Positions 9,033 to 18,791 of a stretch of 41,645 nt of DNA are shown in pieces. The stretch comes from a virus, in IMG/VR virus record IMGVR_UViG_3300037961_002837, positions 1 to 41,645 of that record; one strand, 5' to 3'. Position numbers and translations under genes: made by a program. Within the stretch, counting starts at the first letter, position 1. Each line of letters starts with the position of its first letter. The notes under the pieces were generated by a model, which was given only the letters and a program-made list of their open reading frames with translations, made no database searches and was not told where the DNA came from.

Positions 9033-12000
9033 TTAATCCCAATTTTCTCCTGTTACGCTAAAGCTTGAGTCTCTAAATATAACTCTTTTAGAAACTGGAG
9101 CTAGCTCGCCTGGACTGCTGTGCTGTATACTCTCTGCCTGCCCAATGCCTTGTACTGTAAACTCTTTTTCGTCTAAGTTATTAAAGTCAGTGCATGCTCC
9201 TTTTATAAAGTTAAACCATTTACCTTCTTTATCTATAAACTCAGGAACCTTACCGTCTTGAAGATCTGTAAATGCAGAGTCAACATACCAACCTCGTTTA
9301 GTTGACAAGTTATAGTATTGATCATCACGCGCGTCTCTATCTACTTTAGCTTGAGTGCCTTCGTATTTTATAGTTTGAAAGTTTTTAACAGAGCTAGGAG
9401 CATCGTTAAATAATATTTCTACATGCGACGGTACAAATCCTTCGCTATAAAAATCGTTTCTATTAGCATTGGTGTGATGCTTCCATAGAGATCCGTTTTT
9501 AAAAGTGTAGTAATCATTGTTTACACCAACTCCAGACTCAGGGTGAAAGCTTTTAAAGCTTACCCAGCCTTTAACTTGCTCATTATAAGTTATAGTTGTT
9601 GGCTCTATTGCTTTTAAAAAACTAGCTCTTTTACCTCTGCTTGATATTGTTAAGTTATAATTATCTTTCCTTTGGTCAAAAGTTCCAATTAATCTAATGT
9701 CTCTTATATTATTAAACGTATCTGTAAAATAATCTTTCATGCCATAGTCTGATATTGGCGTCATGCCGTCTTTAGATAATCTTATTACAGCACCTCTTTG
9801 AGTATCTGTAAAGTAGCATCTATATTTATCTGCAGCAAAACTCTCAGGGTTTTTAGATATTCCATAGTCACCTCCAAAAGCAATAGCTTGACCTAAAACT
9901 TTATTTGCAGCGGTTAGCTGAGCATTACCACCTGATTCAAACAAAGCGTCTTTATCAGACAAAACTTTCAACACTTTGTCTTCACAAAACGTTATTATGT
10001 CAGTATCTCTAGTAAATAACTTTTGTATACTACCGTTATCAGGATCAAGATCTTTAGTTATAGGTTCTGCTTGTATAAATTGATTTAATCTATTAACACC
10101 TGACAAGCTGTTGAATATACCAGAAAATATAAAGCTTTGCGATCTTCTTTCTTCTTTATATTGTTCTGCTATTGTTGTAGAAGCTTTTACACCGTTTTGT
10201 ATAGTTGGTTGATTAAAATCATCTCTTATTCTATCAGACTCTACACCGTTTCCAAACACATAGCAGTTATGCCAAGGCAAAGTTATCTCTGTAAAAGCAG
10301 AGTGAAACTTTTTATAAACATTTACACGTGTACTGTTATTAACTAATTCAGCTACAACTAAAGTTATCTGTCCACCATATCCATCGTTAATCAATAGCTC
10401 AGCACCTACGTTTGCAGTAATAGGGTTAGCGAGAGAAAGACGAGAGTTTTCTGAACCTGTAAAATGCCTTAAATTATTAACTCTATTAAACTCAGGCTCT
10501 AAATTACCAGCAACAGATACTAAGTCTGCATAGCCTGGAAGCAAAACAGTTTCTGTATTATTTGATTCTATTTCTATAGGATAAGCTCTACTAATCTCAT
10601 AATATATATCTAGCTCTATATCTTCTTTAGGTTTAGTTTCCCATACCGCTGGATTATCAGAAGAAAAACCAATGTCTTCGTTTCCGTATCTACCTAATAT
10701 TTGTATAGTTACTGTCTCTGTACCATCGTGAGCTATTGTAGATCTAGGGTCCCAGGCAAAAGGTTTATCAACTGCAATTGTAAATTTATTTCTTTTATTA
10801 GATTCTATTTGGTATCTACTCATACCATCAAGCACAGTTCTTATATTAATTCCATCGCCACCAGCCGCAAGATCAATAAGACGTTCAGCATTTTGAGTTA
10901 TATACCATGAAAGTGTAAATGGATTAATTAACTGTGAACCAAATAAATCTATATTTCTTAGTTGAAAATTTATGATGCCGTAATGCTTATATGCTTTTGT
11001 AACTTCATATATAGTCTTTTCTGGATCTTCTTTAAATCTCCATTTTATTCCAGGTAAAGTTAAATTTCTTAAAAAATTATATTCGTCCTTATTGTTTCCA
11101 TCGTTTAGTATGTATGGATTTAAAAATTGAAAAGCTTCAGGTACCTTCCAGCCGTTATTTCCAAACTCAGACCACGCAGCATCGTTTTCGTTAAACTCTC
11201 CGTGAAATCCACCTGTAACAGATATATCTATTAAATTACCTCTTATACCTCTAGATCCGTTTTGAGCAAATCCATTACCTTCACCCCATCTTGCTTCTTC
11301 AATAAGATCGTCACCTGCAATTTCACCAGCGTTAAAGTCGCCATTATGGTTTGGCGCGTTATGATATGGGCTAGAATTATTAGGATCTGGAAAAGCGTTA
11401 TCTAAAGTATGCGGCGTTTGTCTCCACGAAACAGCCCAAGCATCATCTATAAATATTTCAGCTTGGCCTTTTCTTGTAAAATAATTATGCCAAAACTCAA
11501 GGGCATGATCACCTTTTCCAATACCCCAATTGTTAGCGCCAGTAGCATCTCCTGCGTTAGTGTCTCTTACTTCAAAAGCACCATTTATTAGAGGTCCTCC
11601 GTAATTAGAATTATCACCCCAAGTGTAGCTAGTTTTATACGGATTAACGTGGTCTTTTTTTGCTTGAGATTCTCTCCACTGATCTCTAACATTTAAAGCA
11701 ATACCCATAGTAGCGTTATTTGTATTGCGACCTAAGTTAACACCACCGTATGGATTAGAAGAATCACCATTGTAAGTGTGAAGGTAACTAGTTTCATAAG
11801 CATCGACAACGACTAAATTTCTTTCGTCGTCTAATATCATAATAAAATCTTCTATGATTTGATCTTTGTATATCTTAGCAAAGAACTTACCTTCAAACTC
11901 AGGCTTATCTTCTTTTTCGTTTTGAACTATCTCTATTTGTAGTCCTAGTCTATTTGTAGCTGGCGTAAAAGATCCACCAGTAACATTGTTTACGTCAGCA

Positions 12001-14603
12001 TCAAAAGTATCTGATATAGTTATTTTGTAGCCATCGTTGTCTTGACCAAAGATATTATCTTTTCTTATATCTATTATGTCGTAGTACTTACTAAACTCTC
12101 CTGTTATTGTTCGTATTTTTACAGAGCAATCAGAAGCTATAGGTAAAACTACATCTGGATCAAAGTTTTCTTCAAAAGCGTTTTTTCTTATATGTATTAA
12201 ATTTTCACCAGATATAGGATAACCTATTGCAGCGCTACCAATTTGATTATCATCTACTCCATTATGCGAAGAGTTTAGTAGTGTACCTAAACTTTTTCTT
12301 TGAAGCTTTATAAATTCAGGAGCTTCATTGCTAATAGCTAGTATCTTATATCTAGCAGGTTGTTCTACGACTACATCACTATCGTGCGCTTTTTTTAATT
12401 CTAAAAATGTTTCTTCATCAACTTTATTTCTATCAGACGAAGGAAAAGACAACCATATATTACCATCTTCAGCGTTATACCAACGGTCCATTGCTAAGTT
12501 GTAATATTCGTTAGAGGTTTCTTTTATAAAAAATTTAAAAGATTTAGCCCAAATTGGTGCGCTATTTAAAACACTAACTTTAAGCGAGTTTAAATTGTCA
12601 CAAAACTCTTTGCCTACAGTAAAAGATCCTTTTTCTTTGTCTGCTAGTACAGGTGTTTCTCTTCCAAACTCGTCTTTGTATACAACTCCTAGCTGATATG
12701 TTCTTTGTGTTTTTATAGATTTAAAAGGAACACCTATATTAGGTGATATTCCAGGATCGCCGTAAGATTTTGAAATTAAACCTACTTTAAGCTCAGGTGT
12801 TAATAGTTTATTATTTGAATCTACAAGATCGTAGTTTTGAACATAGTTAGCATATATTAATCTATTAGCTGAAACTTCTTGAGCTAAAGCTTTTCTAGGA
12901 ACATTATCCCAAGGTCTTAATAATTGATTAGCTGGAACTACAGCGTGTATTAATTCTGACTCTATATTTAGACTACCTCTAAAAACTAATCCATCGTTTA
13001 AAACACTGGCAGCACTTCCTGCGCCTACACTATATCCACCAATCGCCGTGCTGAGTGGCCAAAGAGGTTGACCGTCTGAAGGCTTTATAGTTTTAACAGT
13101 GTAGACTGTAGTGGATCCTTCTTCTTTGTATAGCACGTCTATTTCTACTATATCTTTAGGTCTGTGATCAGGAGCTGGAGCGTAGTTTTCTACTCTTAAA
13201 CTTCTAACTCTATTAGCCATACCTAAGTTATATCCTTCTTTAGGATAATATTCGTATGGCCCGGGTAAAAAAGCTACTTCAGAAAAAGGAGCAAACGCAG
13301 AATATTGACCGTCTACATACTTGTATCTATAAGAAAATCTTGGAAACTTAAATTCAAACAAAGGATCTGGCTGTTCTAGTATAGTAAGAAAACCAGTTGA
13401 TGTATCTAAGTCATCAGCTATAGCTAGTATAGTAACGTCAAAGCTTGTATTGCTATTAACAGCATCTACTCTAACTCTAACATCGTGATCTGTAAAAGAC
13501 GTGGGTGGTTGAGTTAAGTCTTGTGTTATTAATATAAAGTCTCCAACAAAATAGCTAACAGGCTCGTCTGTTTGTAAGGTAAATCCAGATCCAGAAGGAA
13601 CTTGAGTAGCTTGTCCACCAGAAATAATAAAGAAAGGTGATTCTACTGGATTAAAAGGACTGTCTACTCTAAGAGCTCTTTCTACGGTAGAAGAGGACAT
13701 TCTCAACGTTGGAGGAGCTAAAGGACCTTTTCTTATAGTTGTATTATTTTCTAGCTCAGAGTATACTGGAGTGCCAGAATCTAAAAGACTAAAGTTTGTT
13801 ACTACTTCAAACCCTTCGTCATTAAAGCTGCCGTCTGTTCTTCTGCTAACAAGTCTAGTGTGAAAATCTGAAGAGTTATTTGCGCCGCTTGAATTTAAAA
13901 CATTATCTCCTGATCCTGTTCCTAATATCGATCTTTTTATATTTATTGTTTTAGGCTCGTTAATATTGTCTGTATACATTAATAAATCTTCAACAATATT
14001 TATAGCTGTTATATTTGTTTCGCTATTAAAACCTAAAACAGATTCTTTTTCAAAAGTATATGTTCCTGTAGGTATGTCTTCTCTAGATGGAAGAAATTTA
14101 TTGTCGTCAAAAGCAAATTGTATGTTGTTATCGTTGTCAAACACCATGCCTTTTCTTAGACCATAGCTACTAGAAACTTGTGTAAAATTAATCTCACCAA
14201 AAAGAATATTCTCTTCAGTAACAATACCAGTTACCTGCGTAGTGACTTTGTAAATATCTACGAATACAAAAGTAAGATTATTATCGTCAATACTATATTT
14301 TACGATATAATTTTTAGCAATTCTATTACCGCTTGAGTGAGTAAATTCGTTACCTGCGACTAAATAATATATGCAGTTAACTTCGTTATCAACTATAGAG
14401 CCGACGCAATAACCGCCCTCTGGTATTAAGTTTGTAGAAAGCTGACCATTACCTAGTATGTTTTCTAATGAACCAACGTTACTACCATCTGAAGTAGAAA
14501 CTTGTACGTTCATAGCGTCTCTGTACTGACCGGCTGGAATAAGGCGCTCGTCAAGATCTTTATTCATCTTACCTTGCGCAAAATTTCTATTAAATTCTGG
14601 CAT
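9033..14603 (-). CDS. Large tail protein (stabilisation/tubular type)
   Basis: 1856 aa, the longest complete gene here. The N-terminus (residues 4-50, NFAQGKMNKDLDERLIPAGQ onward) carries the conserved opening found in large tail stabilisation/nozzle-type proteins of crAss-like and marine podovirus-like phages: an arginine-rich entry, a QYRDAMNVQVS strand, then a Gly-Asn loop. The rest is almost all beta-strand and loop, rich in Asn, Asp, Thr and aromatic residues, as in beta-propeller or stacked beta-domain tail proteins. Position after three neck genes agrees with the gp10/gp12-like tail slot. The extra length compared with P22 gp10 or T7 gp12 suggests added receptor-binding or hydrolytic domains, but no catalytic motif is recognisable. 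Confidence 0.8.
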   Translation of the reverse strand: MPEFNRNFAQGKMNKDLDERLIPAGQYRDAMNVQVSTSDGSNVGSLENILGNGQLSTNLIPEGGYCVGSIVDNEVNCIYYLVAGNEFTHSSGNRIAKNYIVKYSIDDNNLTFVFVDIYKVTTQVTGIVTEENILFGEINFTQVSSSYGLRKGMVFDNDNNIQFAFDDNKFLPSREDIPTGTYTFEKESVLGFNSETNITAINIVEDLLMYTDNINEPKTINIKRSILGTGSGDNVLNSSGANNSSDFHTRLVSRRTDGSFNDEGFEVVTNFSLLDSGTPVYSELENNTTIRKGPLAPPTLRMSSSTVERALRVDSPFNPVESPFFIISGGQATQVPSGSGFTLQTDEPVSYFVGDFILITQDLTQPPTSFTDHDVRVRVDAVNSNTSFDVTILAIADDLDTSTGFLTILEQPDPLFEFKFPRFSYRYKYVDGQYSAFAPFSEVAFLPGPYEYYPKEGYNLGMANRVRSLRVENYAPAPDHRPKDIVEIDVLYKEEGSTTVYTVKTIKPSDGQPLWPLSTAIGGYSVGAGSAASVLNDGLVFRGSLNIESELIHAVVPANQLLRPWDNVPRKALAQEVSANRLIYANYVQNYDLVDSNNKLLTPELKVGLISKSYGDPGISPNIGVPFKSIKTQRTYQLGVVYKDEFGRETPVLADKEKGSFTVGKEFCDNLNSLKVSVLNSAPIWAKSFKFFIKETSNEYYNLAMDRWYNAEDGNIWLSFPSSDRNKVDEETFLELKKAHDSDVVVEQPARYKILAISNEAPEFIKLQRKSLGTLLNSSHNGVDDNQIGSAAIGYPISGENLIHIRKNAFEENFDPDVVLPIASDCSVKIRTITGEFSKYYDIIDIRKDNIFGQDNDGYKITISDTFDADVNNVTGGSFTPATNRLGLQIEIVQNEKEDKPEFEGKFFAKIYKDQIIEDFIMILDDERNLVVVDAYETSYLHTYNGDSSNPYGGVNLGRNTNNATMGIALNVRDQWRESQAKKDHVNPYKTSYTWGDNSNYGGPLINGAFEVRDTNAGDATGANNWGIGKGDHALEFWHNYFTRKGQAEIFIDDAWAVSWRQTPHTLDNAFPDPNNSSPYHNAPNHNGDFNAGEIAGDDLIEEARWGEGNGFAQNGSRGIRGNLIDISVTGGFHGEFNENDAAWSEFGNNGWKVPEAFQFLNPYILNDGNNKDEYNFLRNLTLPGIKWRFKEDPEKTIYEVTKAYKHYGIINFQLRNIDLFGSQLINPFTLSWYITQNAERLIDLAAGGDGINIRTVLDGMSRYQIESNKRNKFTIAVDKPFAWDPRSTIAHDGTETVTIQILGRYGNEDIGFSSDNPAVWETKPKEDIELDIYYEISRAYPIEIESNNTETVLLPGYADLVSVAGNLEPEFNRVNNLRHFTGSENSRLSLANPITANVGAELLINDGYGGQITLVVAELVNNSTRVNVYKKFHSAFTEITLPWHNCYVFGNGVESDRIRDDFNQPTIQNGVKASTTIAEQYKEERRSQSFIFSGIFNSLSGVNRLNQFIQAEPITKDLDPDNGSIQKLFTRDTDIITFCEDKVLKVLSDKDALFESGGNAQLTAANKVLGQAIAFGGDYGISKNPESFAADKYRCYFTDTQRGAVIRLSKDGMTPISDYGMKDYFTDTFNNIRDIRLIGTFDQRKDNYNLTISSRGKRASFLKAIEPTTITYNEQVKGWVSFKSFHPESGVGVNNDYYTFKNGSLWKHHTNANRNDFYSEGFVPSHVEILFNDAPSSVKNFQTIKYEGTQAKVDRDARDDQYYNLSTKRGWYVDSAFTDLQDGKVPEFIDKEGKWFNFIKGACTDFNNLDEKEFTVQGIGQAESIQHSSPGELAPVSKRVIFRDSSFSVTGENWD

Positions 14604-14606
14604 ATC

Positions 14607-15536
14607 TTATTTTATCCATTTAGACTTACCTCTCATTACTTGAGTAAGCTCTTGTGTTTTGTAATTTGATAATCTAATCTTAGCTTTTCTAAGCTCTGCA
14701 AATCTTTCTTTTTTTAATTGTTGTATAGTTGCAGGGCTATAATTTGCTCCTGTTGAAACTATACTATAAGCTACGCATTTATAAAAAGCTTCTTCAGCTA
14801 GCTTAGGTATCAAGGCATCGCCATCGTCTGCTAGACCATCGGTTATGTAATCTAATACTATTGTAGATCCAACTAAGCCTGAACTAAAATAAATATGTCC
14901 GTTAGCATAATCAAAAAAGTAGCTTCCGTTTATTTGAGCATGCTCTGGATCTAAACCATATCTTTGACCTAACGCAAATTCAGAGTGTCCGTCATTGTAA
15001 TTAAAGTCTGCTACTTGATCTTCATGGCTAGGAGTTGTTTGAAAAGCTTCTAAAGTTTTAGAGTCTTCTCCTTCTAAACCATTGTATTCAGTTTCTTGAA
15101 AAATATTGTAGTACTTCATAGTTTCCCACCACTCATCAAGATCTTGCGCGTTAACGTTTAAATCTTTTGTTTTAGGTCTAAAAGGATTTTGCGTATCTCT
15201 AGCTGGAAATAATGGGTGCTTTATACCAGAGCTGTCTGTGTAAAAAACATCGGTGTGGTTAACATAGTCATGAGGCATAGGTACGTACATGCGATTGTCT
15301 AACTCAAACTCTAATGTTTTCTTAGATCTTAATACATCGTAGTTCATTTCTTGTAAAGCTCTGCGGCCAAAAAAGAAAACGTCTTGTCTATTTGCTTTTG
15401 ATATTATTTTGTTTTCACCAACGTATACCATTAAAAACGTACTAACTAAAGCGTCTAGCGTTTGATACTGGTAAGACCCGTGCTGTGACTCTTGGTTATA
15501 GTAATTACTTATGCCTTGATTGCTGTACTCTCCCAT
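14607..15536 (-). CDS. Head-tail connector/ring protein (neck)
   Basis: 309 aa. The N-terminus is Tyr/Gln/Ser-rich, followed by a helix-strand pattern (TLDALVSTFLMVYVGENKII, then FFFGRRALQEMNYDVL) found in connector or ring proteins of Bacteroidetes phages, which stack under the portal. The C-terminal part is helical and basic. Its start codon overlaps the stop of the upstream 254 aa connector gene by one base, and the big tail gene starts three bases after its stop. This tight order, portal to capsid to connectors to tail, is the basis for the role. Confidence 0.7.
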   Translation of the reverse strand: MGEYSNQGISNYYNQESQHGSYQYQTLDALVSTFLMVYVGENKIISKANRQDVFFFGRRALQEMNYDVLRSKKTLEFELDNRMYVPMPHDYVNHTDVFYTDSSGIKHPLFPARDTQNPFRPKTKDLNVNAQDLDEWWETMKYYNIFQETEYNGLEGEDSKTLEAFQTTPSHEDQVADFNYNDGHSEFALGQRYGLDPEHAQINGSYFFDYANGHIYFSSGLVGSTIVLDYITDGLADDGDALIPKLAEEAFYKCVAYSIVSTGANYSPATIQQLKKERFAELRKAKIRLSNYKTQELTQVMRGKSKWIK

Positions 15537-16300
15537 TATGCTTTTTCGTTATTACCTTGTTCTACAACTTCAGCTTTAGCTAAGCTTGCAAGACCAGGCT
15601 TGTTAATAGTTATACCACTTAGCATAAGTATTCTGTATACTAAGTTTGTTTCTTCTGATGGGTGTAAATCAAAGTCTGAAGCATTAGTAGCATTGTATAA
15701 CGCTTTTTCATTTACAACAACGTAATCCCAAACAACCTTGTTAGGTACTCTTATATAACCAATGTTTATATTACCTGTAAATTCAGTTGAGCCTTCCGTG
15801 TATATTTTTATTAAGCCTGCGATTTCTTCTTCAAACGCTGGGCCGCTAGCTTGCACATTGTGCATGCGTACGTAAACTGGAGAGTTGTTGTGAGCTTGAG
15901 CGGCATATACAGCTCTAGCTTGATTTTTTAAATCTTTAAAAGTAATTTGTTGAGCTGTTGGACTAAGAATATCTGTGCCAGCACTTACCCTAGTTAATCT
16001 ATACATACGATTACTAGATGGCAATACGTATGCGTTTGTTTTTTCTTCTGTATACTGTAACTCTTCTGCTTCAACTATAAACCTTGAAATTTTATCTTGA
16101 ATATAATCTGCAGAGTCTGCATAGCTAGAGTCATTACCTGGATTTCTAAGGTATTGATTTAAGTGATGAAAATACTCTTCAAATATTTCCATCTGCGATT
16201 GATTTGCTAAAAGGTTAAACTCTTGCGGAGTTATATAACCTCTTTGTTCTTTATTTGCTAATGCTAGTACACGTTGATATACTGTATCTACACTTACCAT
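15536..16300 (-). CDS. Head-tail connector/adaptor protein (neck)
   Basis: 254 aa. The opening (VLALANKEQRGYITPQEFNLL, residues 11-31, followed by an NQSQMEIFEEYF helix) is a pattern recognised from neck proteins of Cellulophaga-type and crAss-like phages. The middle is beta-rich, and the C-terminal third is helical (TNLVYRILMLSGITI). Likely a ring protein under the portal. The gene is preceded by a strong UUCG hairpin and by a 36-base spacing from the 274 aa gene's hairpin base, which suggests that its expression may be set separately from the genes upstream. Confidence 0.7.
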   Translation of the reverse strand: MVSVDTVYQRVLALANKEQRGYITPQEFNLLANQSQMEIFEEYFHHLNQYLRNPGNDSSYADSADYIQDKISRFIVEAEELQYTEEKTNAYVLPSSNRMYRLTRVSAGTDILSPTAQQITFKDLKNQARAVYAAQAHNNSPVYVRMHNVQASGPAFEEEIAGLIKIYTEGSTEFTGNINIGYIRVPNKVVWDYVVVNEKALYNATNASDFDLHPSEETNLVYRILMLSGITINKPGLASLAKAEVVEQGNNEKA

Positions 16301-16318
16301 ATAATTATCTTTTATAGT

Positions 16319-16348
16319 TAAGTAACCACCCCGAAGAGTGGTTACTCT
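16319..16348 (-). promoter_or_regulatory. Strong UUCG-tetraloop hairpin between two neck genes
   Basis: On the minus strand the arm AGTAACCACTC (16346 to 16336) pairs with GGGTGGTTACT (16331 to 16321) around a TTCG loop: 11 base pairs with one G-U, closed by the exceptionally stable C(UUCG)G tetraloop. No T run follows, so it is not a classic terminator. It lies between the stop at 16361 and the start at 16300. It may protect or process the mRNA, or act as a weak attenuator. Confidence 0.75.
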
Positions 16349-16360
16349 TCTATAAAGTAA

Positions 16361-17185
16361 TTACATATTTAGTTGCTTTTCTATATTAGAGTATATCTCC
16401 ATACCTTCGTCTGTTTTAAACCAAGCGGCTAAAGCAGAATACGGATGCTCATCAAAAGGAACTGTCATTATTTTTCTATCGTTTGATCCCCACATAAAGT
16501 ATCGTTGATCTCTAGATAGTTTTAATATTCCAGCTTCAACAGCTTTAATACCAAAGTTTCTAAGCTCTACGTTTTCGTCTTGGACAAGCTCTAAGAACAA
16601 ACCTGGGTTTCTTCTTGCAAATACTAGACAATCTCGTTTAAGTTCCTTAGAACTCATCTCTGATACTTTAGAACCTAATTCTACTCGCATTATAGCTTCC
16701 ATCTTGTCAATGTCTAGCGTTCTAGCTAAAACTAAAGCGTCAGCTTCCATTTCTAAGTAATCTAACTCGTTAGCTGCTATTTCTACAGGCTTATGCTCGT
16801 AAAAAAGCTTATCACGCATTGGGTGATATAGAGATAATAGCTTTTGTAAAGTTGCTTTTTCTCTTGGAACGTACAGTGCTCCATTTCTAAATATAATGTG
16901 AGCTAGCCTTTGATCGCCTTGCATTTCGTCTACGAAAACAGTTCTTTGATTTTCACAATACTTTAACTCTCTTTCATAACCTTTTTCTTCGTCAAAGTAA
17001 TATATACCTGAAGACTTCATTGAATAAGATAAAGCTGATCTATTTTGTTTTAAATAATAAACTCTATCTTTTATTTCCCATTTTGGTTTTTTAGACTGTG
17101 GCTTAATAGCTACTTCTACCATTTCATTTGTAGCTTTTATTTCTGGCTGTGCTACTTCAGCTTTTTTTGTTTGCTTTTTTGCCAT
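16361..17185 (-). CDS. Neck/virion-associated protein of the capsid cluster, unknown family
   Basis: 274 aa. A Lys-rich disordered N-terminus (about 40 residues) precedes a soluble alpha/beta body with no recognised motif. The C-terminal half is helical with many Glu, Leu and Lys residues (EMEADALVLARTLDIDKMEA). It is the first gene after the capsid terminator and before the connectors, so a head-completion or capsid-associated role is plausible. The leader is A-rich and runs straight out of the terminator's T stretch, so the gene may depend on read-through or its own promoter. Confidence 0.7.
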   Translation of the reverse strand: MAKKQTKKAEVAQPEIKATNEMVEVAIKPQSKKPKWEIKDRVYYLKQNRSALSYSMKSSGIYYFDEEKGYERELKYCENQRTVFVDEMQGDQRLAHIIFRNGALYVPREKATLQKLLSLYHPMRDKLFYEHKPVEIAANELDYLEMEADALVLARTLDIDKMEAIMRVELGSKVSEMSSKELKRDCLVFARRNPGLFLELVQDENVELRNFGIKAVEAGILKLSRDQRYFMWGSNDRKIMTVPFDEHPYSALAAWFKTDEGMEIYSNIEKQLNM

Positions 17186-17205
17186 GATATAATATAATAA
17201 AAAAT

Positions 17206-17236
17206 TAAAAAAAAGATCGGGGCCGAAGCCCCGACC
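17206..17236 (-). terminator. Rho-independent terminator after the major capsid gene
   Basis: Minus strand: GGTCGGGGC (17236 to 17228), loop TTCG (17227 to 17224), GCCCCGATC (17223 to 17215), then eight T (17214 to 17207). The stem is nine pairs including one G-U, with a C(UUCG)G loop. It begins eight bases beyond the capsid stop at 17245. This is the only textbook terminator in the left arm. Confidence 0.93.
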
Positions 17237-17244
17237 TAATATAC

Positions 17245-18762
17245 TTACTTCATTAACATGAAGTTGTTAGCACCTTGAACAACTAAACATCTTTCAGATA
17301 GATAGTTTACTTGCATTGCATCAAGATCAGAAGTGATGTTTCCACCAACAGATCCAGTAATCCAAGTTTTCATTTTTCTATCGTCCATTTGAGAAGCTCT
17401 ATAACGTACGTGTAAAAACGGACGCTTTAAGTTTCTACCTAATGTTTGATCGTATACAGTTGATACACCAGCAGGAATAACAACACCACGAATACCAAAG
17501 CCTGCAGCTCTATCGTTGATAGATCCACGAGTAGCTTTGTCGTTTAAGTATCTCATGTCAGACTTATAGAAGTCGTAAGAACCTCTACGGAATCCAGAGA
17601 AACCTAAGTTCAATGCCATATCTTCGTCGTTATTGAATACTCCGTAAGAAGTACCACCAGCACCGTAAGAGTTCATTGAAGCTAACATATCGTCAATAGC
17701 CAAACTAGTTGAACGATTAACAAATAACATGTTTTCTTCGATAGCACCTTGCTTGTCAAACTCTGCTAAGATAGCGTCAAACTCTGCTAAATCAGTACCA
17801 GGGTTAACACCATTTACACCAGTAGTAACGTTACCACGAGTCTCAATAGCAGCGAATAAACCTTCAGTACCGAAGCTATCACCTGAAGCACTTAAGAACT
17901 CATCAATGTCAGAGTCACCAACACCAGTAGCAGCAGCTGCTCCCGGAACACCTTTAACAGCTTCCATCATAGTCATCTCTAAGTAATCAGTAAAGCGAGA
18001 GCGAGTGTCGCCTTCAGCTTTTAAATACCACAAGTAACCATTTTGTCCGTCTTCACCAGCGATTTCTACCCAACCGATTTGAGATACATCAGATCCGTTG
18101 ATTTCGTAGTAATCTTTCATGATGATAGGCTTGTTGCTAAAAGATTTGTGCTGTGGCTCTATAGCTTTAGCACCTTCAGCAGCTGATCCCTGACCAGGTG
18201 TTCCTTTACCAAATTCAGAACCATATACTAATACTGTACAAGCTACAGTACCAGTAGAAAATGCAGCAGCATCGTCGATATTGTCTTTCTCGTAAGGTCT
18301 AACAGTAACTACATCAGCTGTACCTTTTAAAGCGTCAGTAACTAAACACTTGATTACGCCCTCAGAAGTAGCAATGATAACTTGATCGTTTAATCTAATA
18401 CCGTGAGTAGTAGTTAGATCGTTACCGTCAATATCTTTTTGGATAGTTAAATCACCATTTGCAGTGTTAATTGTACCCGTGTAAGATAAGTGAAGTCTAC
18501 CTTGCTCTGTCCAAATAACTTGGTCAGAAGTCATAGACTCTTCAGCACCTACTTGAGATAAGAAACCTGAAATAGTTCTTGGTCCGAACACTTCAGCCTC
18601 AGCTTCAATTAGGTCTGGTAAATACTGCTGCGCCCAGTCGTTGCCAGCGCCGCTCGTAAAGTCAATGTAGTTTGAAGACAATGTAGCTCTCACTGGAGCA
18701 GCTACACTATTTAAACTACCTGTAGTCCCGGAATGCCCAGGACCTGGATTTGTAATTGCCAT
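17245..18762 (-). CDS. Major capsid protein
   Basis: 505 aa. It has the composition and layout of an HK97-fold capsid protein of the crAss-like/marine podovirus type. A disordered Gly/Pro/Ser N-terminus leads to a helix (DWAQQYLPDLIEAEAEVFG), a long beta-rich E-loop-like segment, an Ala/Gly-rich central spine with helices, and a C-terminal domain ending in hydrophobic strands (AMQVNYLSERCLVVQGANNF). The gene follows the acidic scaffold and portal and ends at a strong terminator. The codons look more biased and the DNA is slightly richer in G+C than its neighbours, as expected for the most expressed protein. I see no N-terminal propeptide cleavage motif. Confidence 0.88.
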   Translation of the reverse strand: MAITNPGPGHSGTTGSLNSVAAPVRATLSSNYIDFTSGAGNDWAQQYLPDLIEAEAEVFGPRTISGFLSQVGAEESMTSDQVIWTEQGRLHLSYTGTINTANGDLTIQKDIDGNDLTTTHGIRLNDQVIIATSEGVIKCLVTDALKGTADVVTVRPYEKDNIDDAAAFSTGTVACTVLVYGSEFGKGTPGQGSAAEGAKAIEPQHKSFSNKPIIMKDYYEINGSDVSQIGWVEIAGEDGQNGYLWYLKAEGDTRSRFTDYLEMTMMEAVKGVPGAAAATGVGDSDIDEFLSASGDSFGTEGLFAAIETRGNVTTGVNGVNPGTDLAEFDAILAEFDKQGAIEENMLFVNRSTSLAIDDMLASMNSYGAGGTSYGVFNNDEDMALNLGFSGFRRGSYDFYKSDMRYLNDKATRGSINDRAAGFGIRGVVIPAGVSTVYDQTLGRNLKRPFLHVRYRASQMDDRKMKTWITGSVGGNITSDLDAMQVNYLSERCLVVQGANNFMLMK

Positions 18763-18791
18763 TTTTAATTAGTTTTAAATGGATTAATAAT

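Noticed and set aside
10137-10346. Plus-strand frames inside the 1856 aa gene (several, 60-69 aa).
   Set aside because: They are reverse-strand shadows of a well-supported long gene, and show odd Tyr/Ser/Ile/Cys-rich composition.
16304-16309. GATAAT before the 254 aa gene on the minus strand as a late copy of the promoter repeat.
   Set aside because: No AAATAC box at the required spacing; the bases there are part of the UUCG hairpin.
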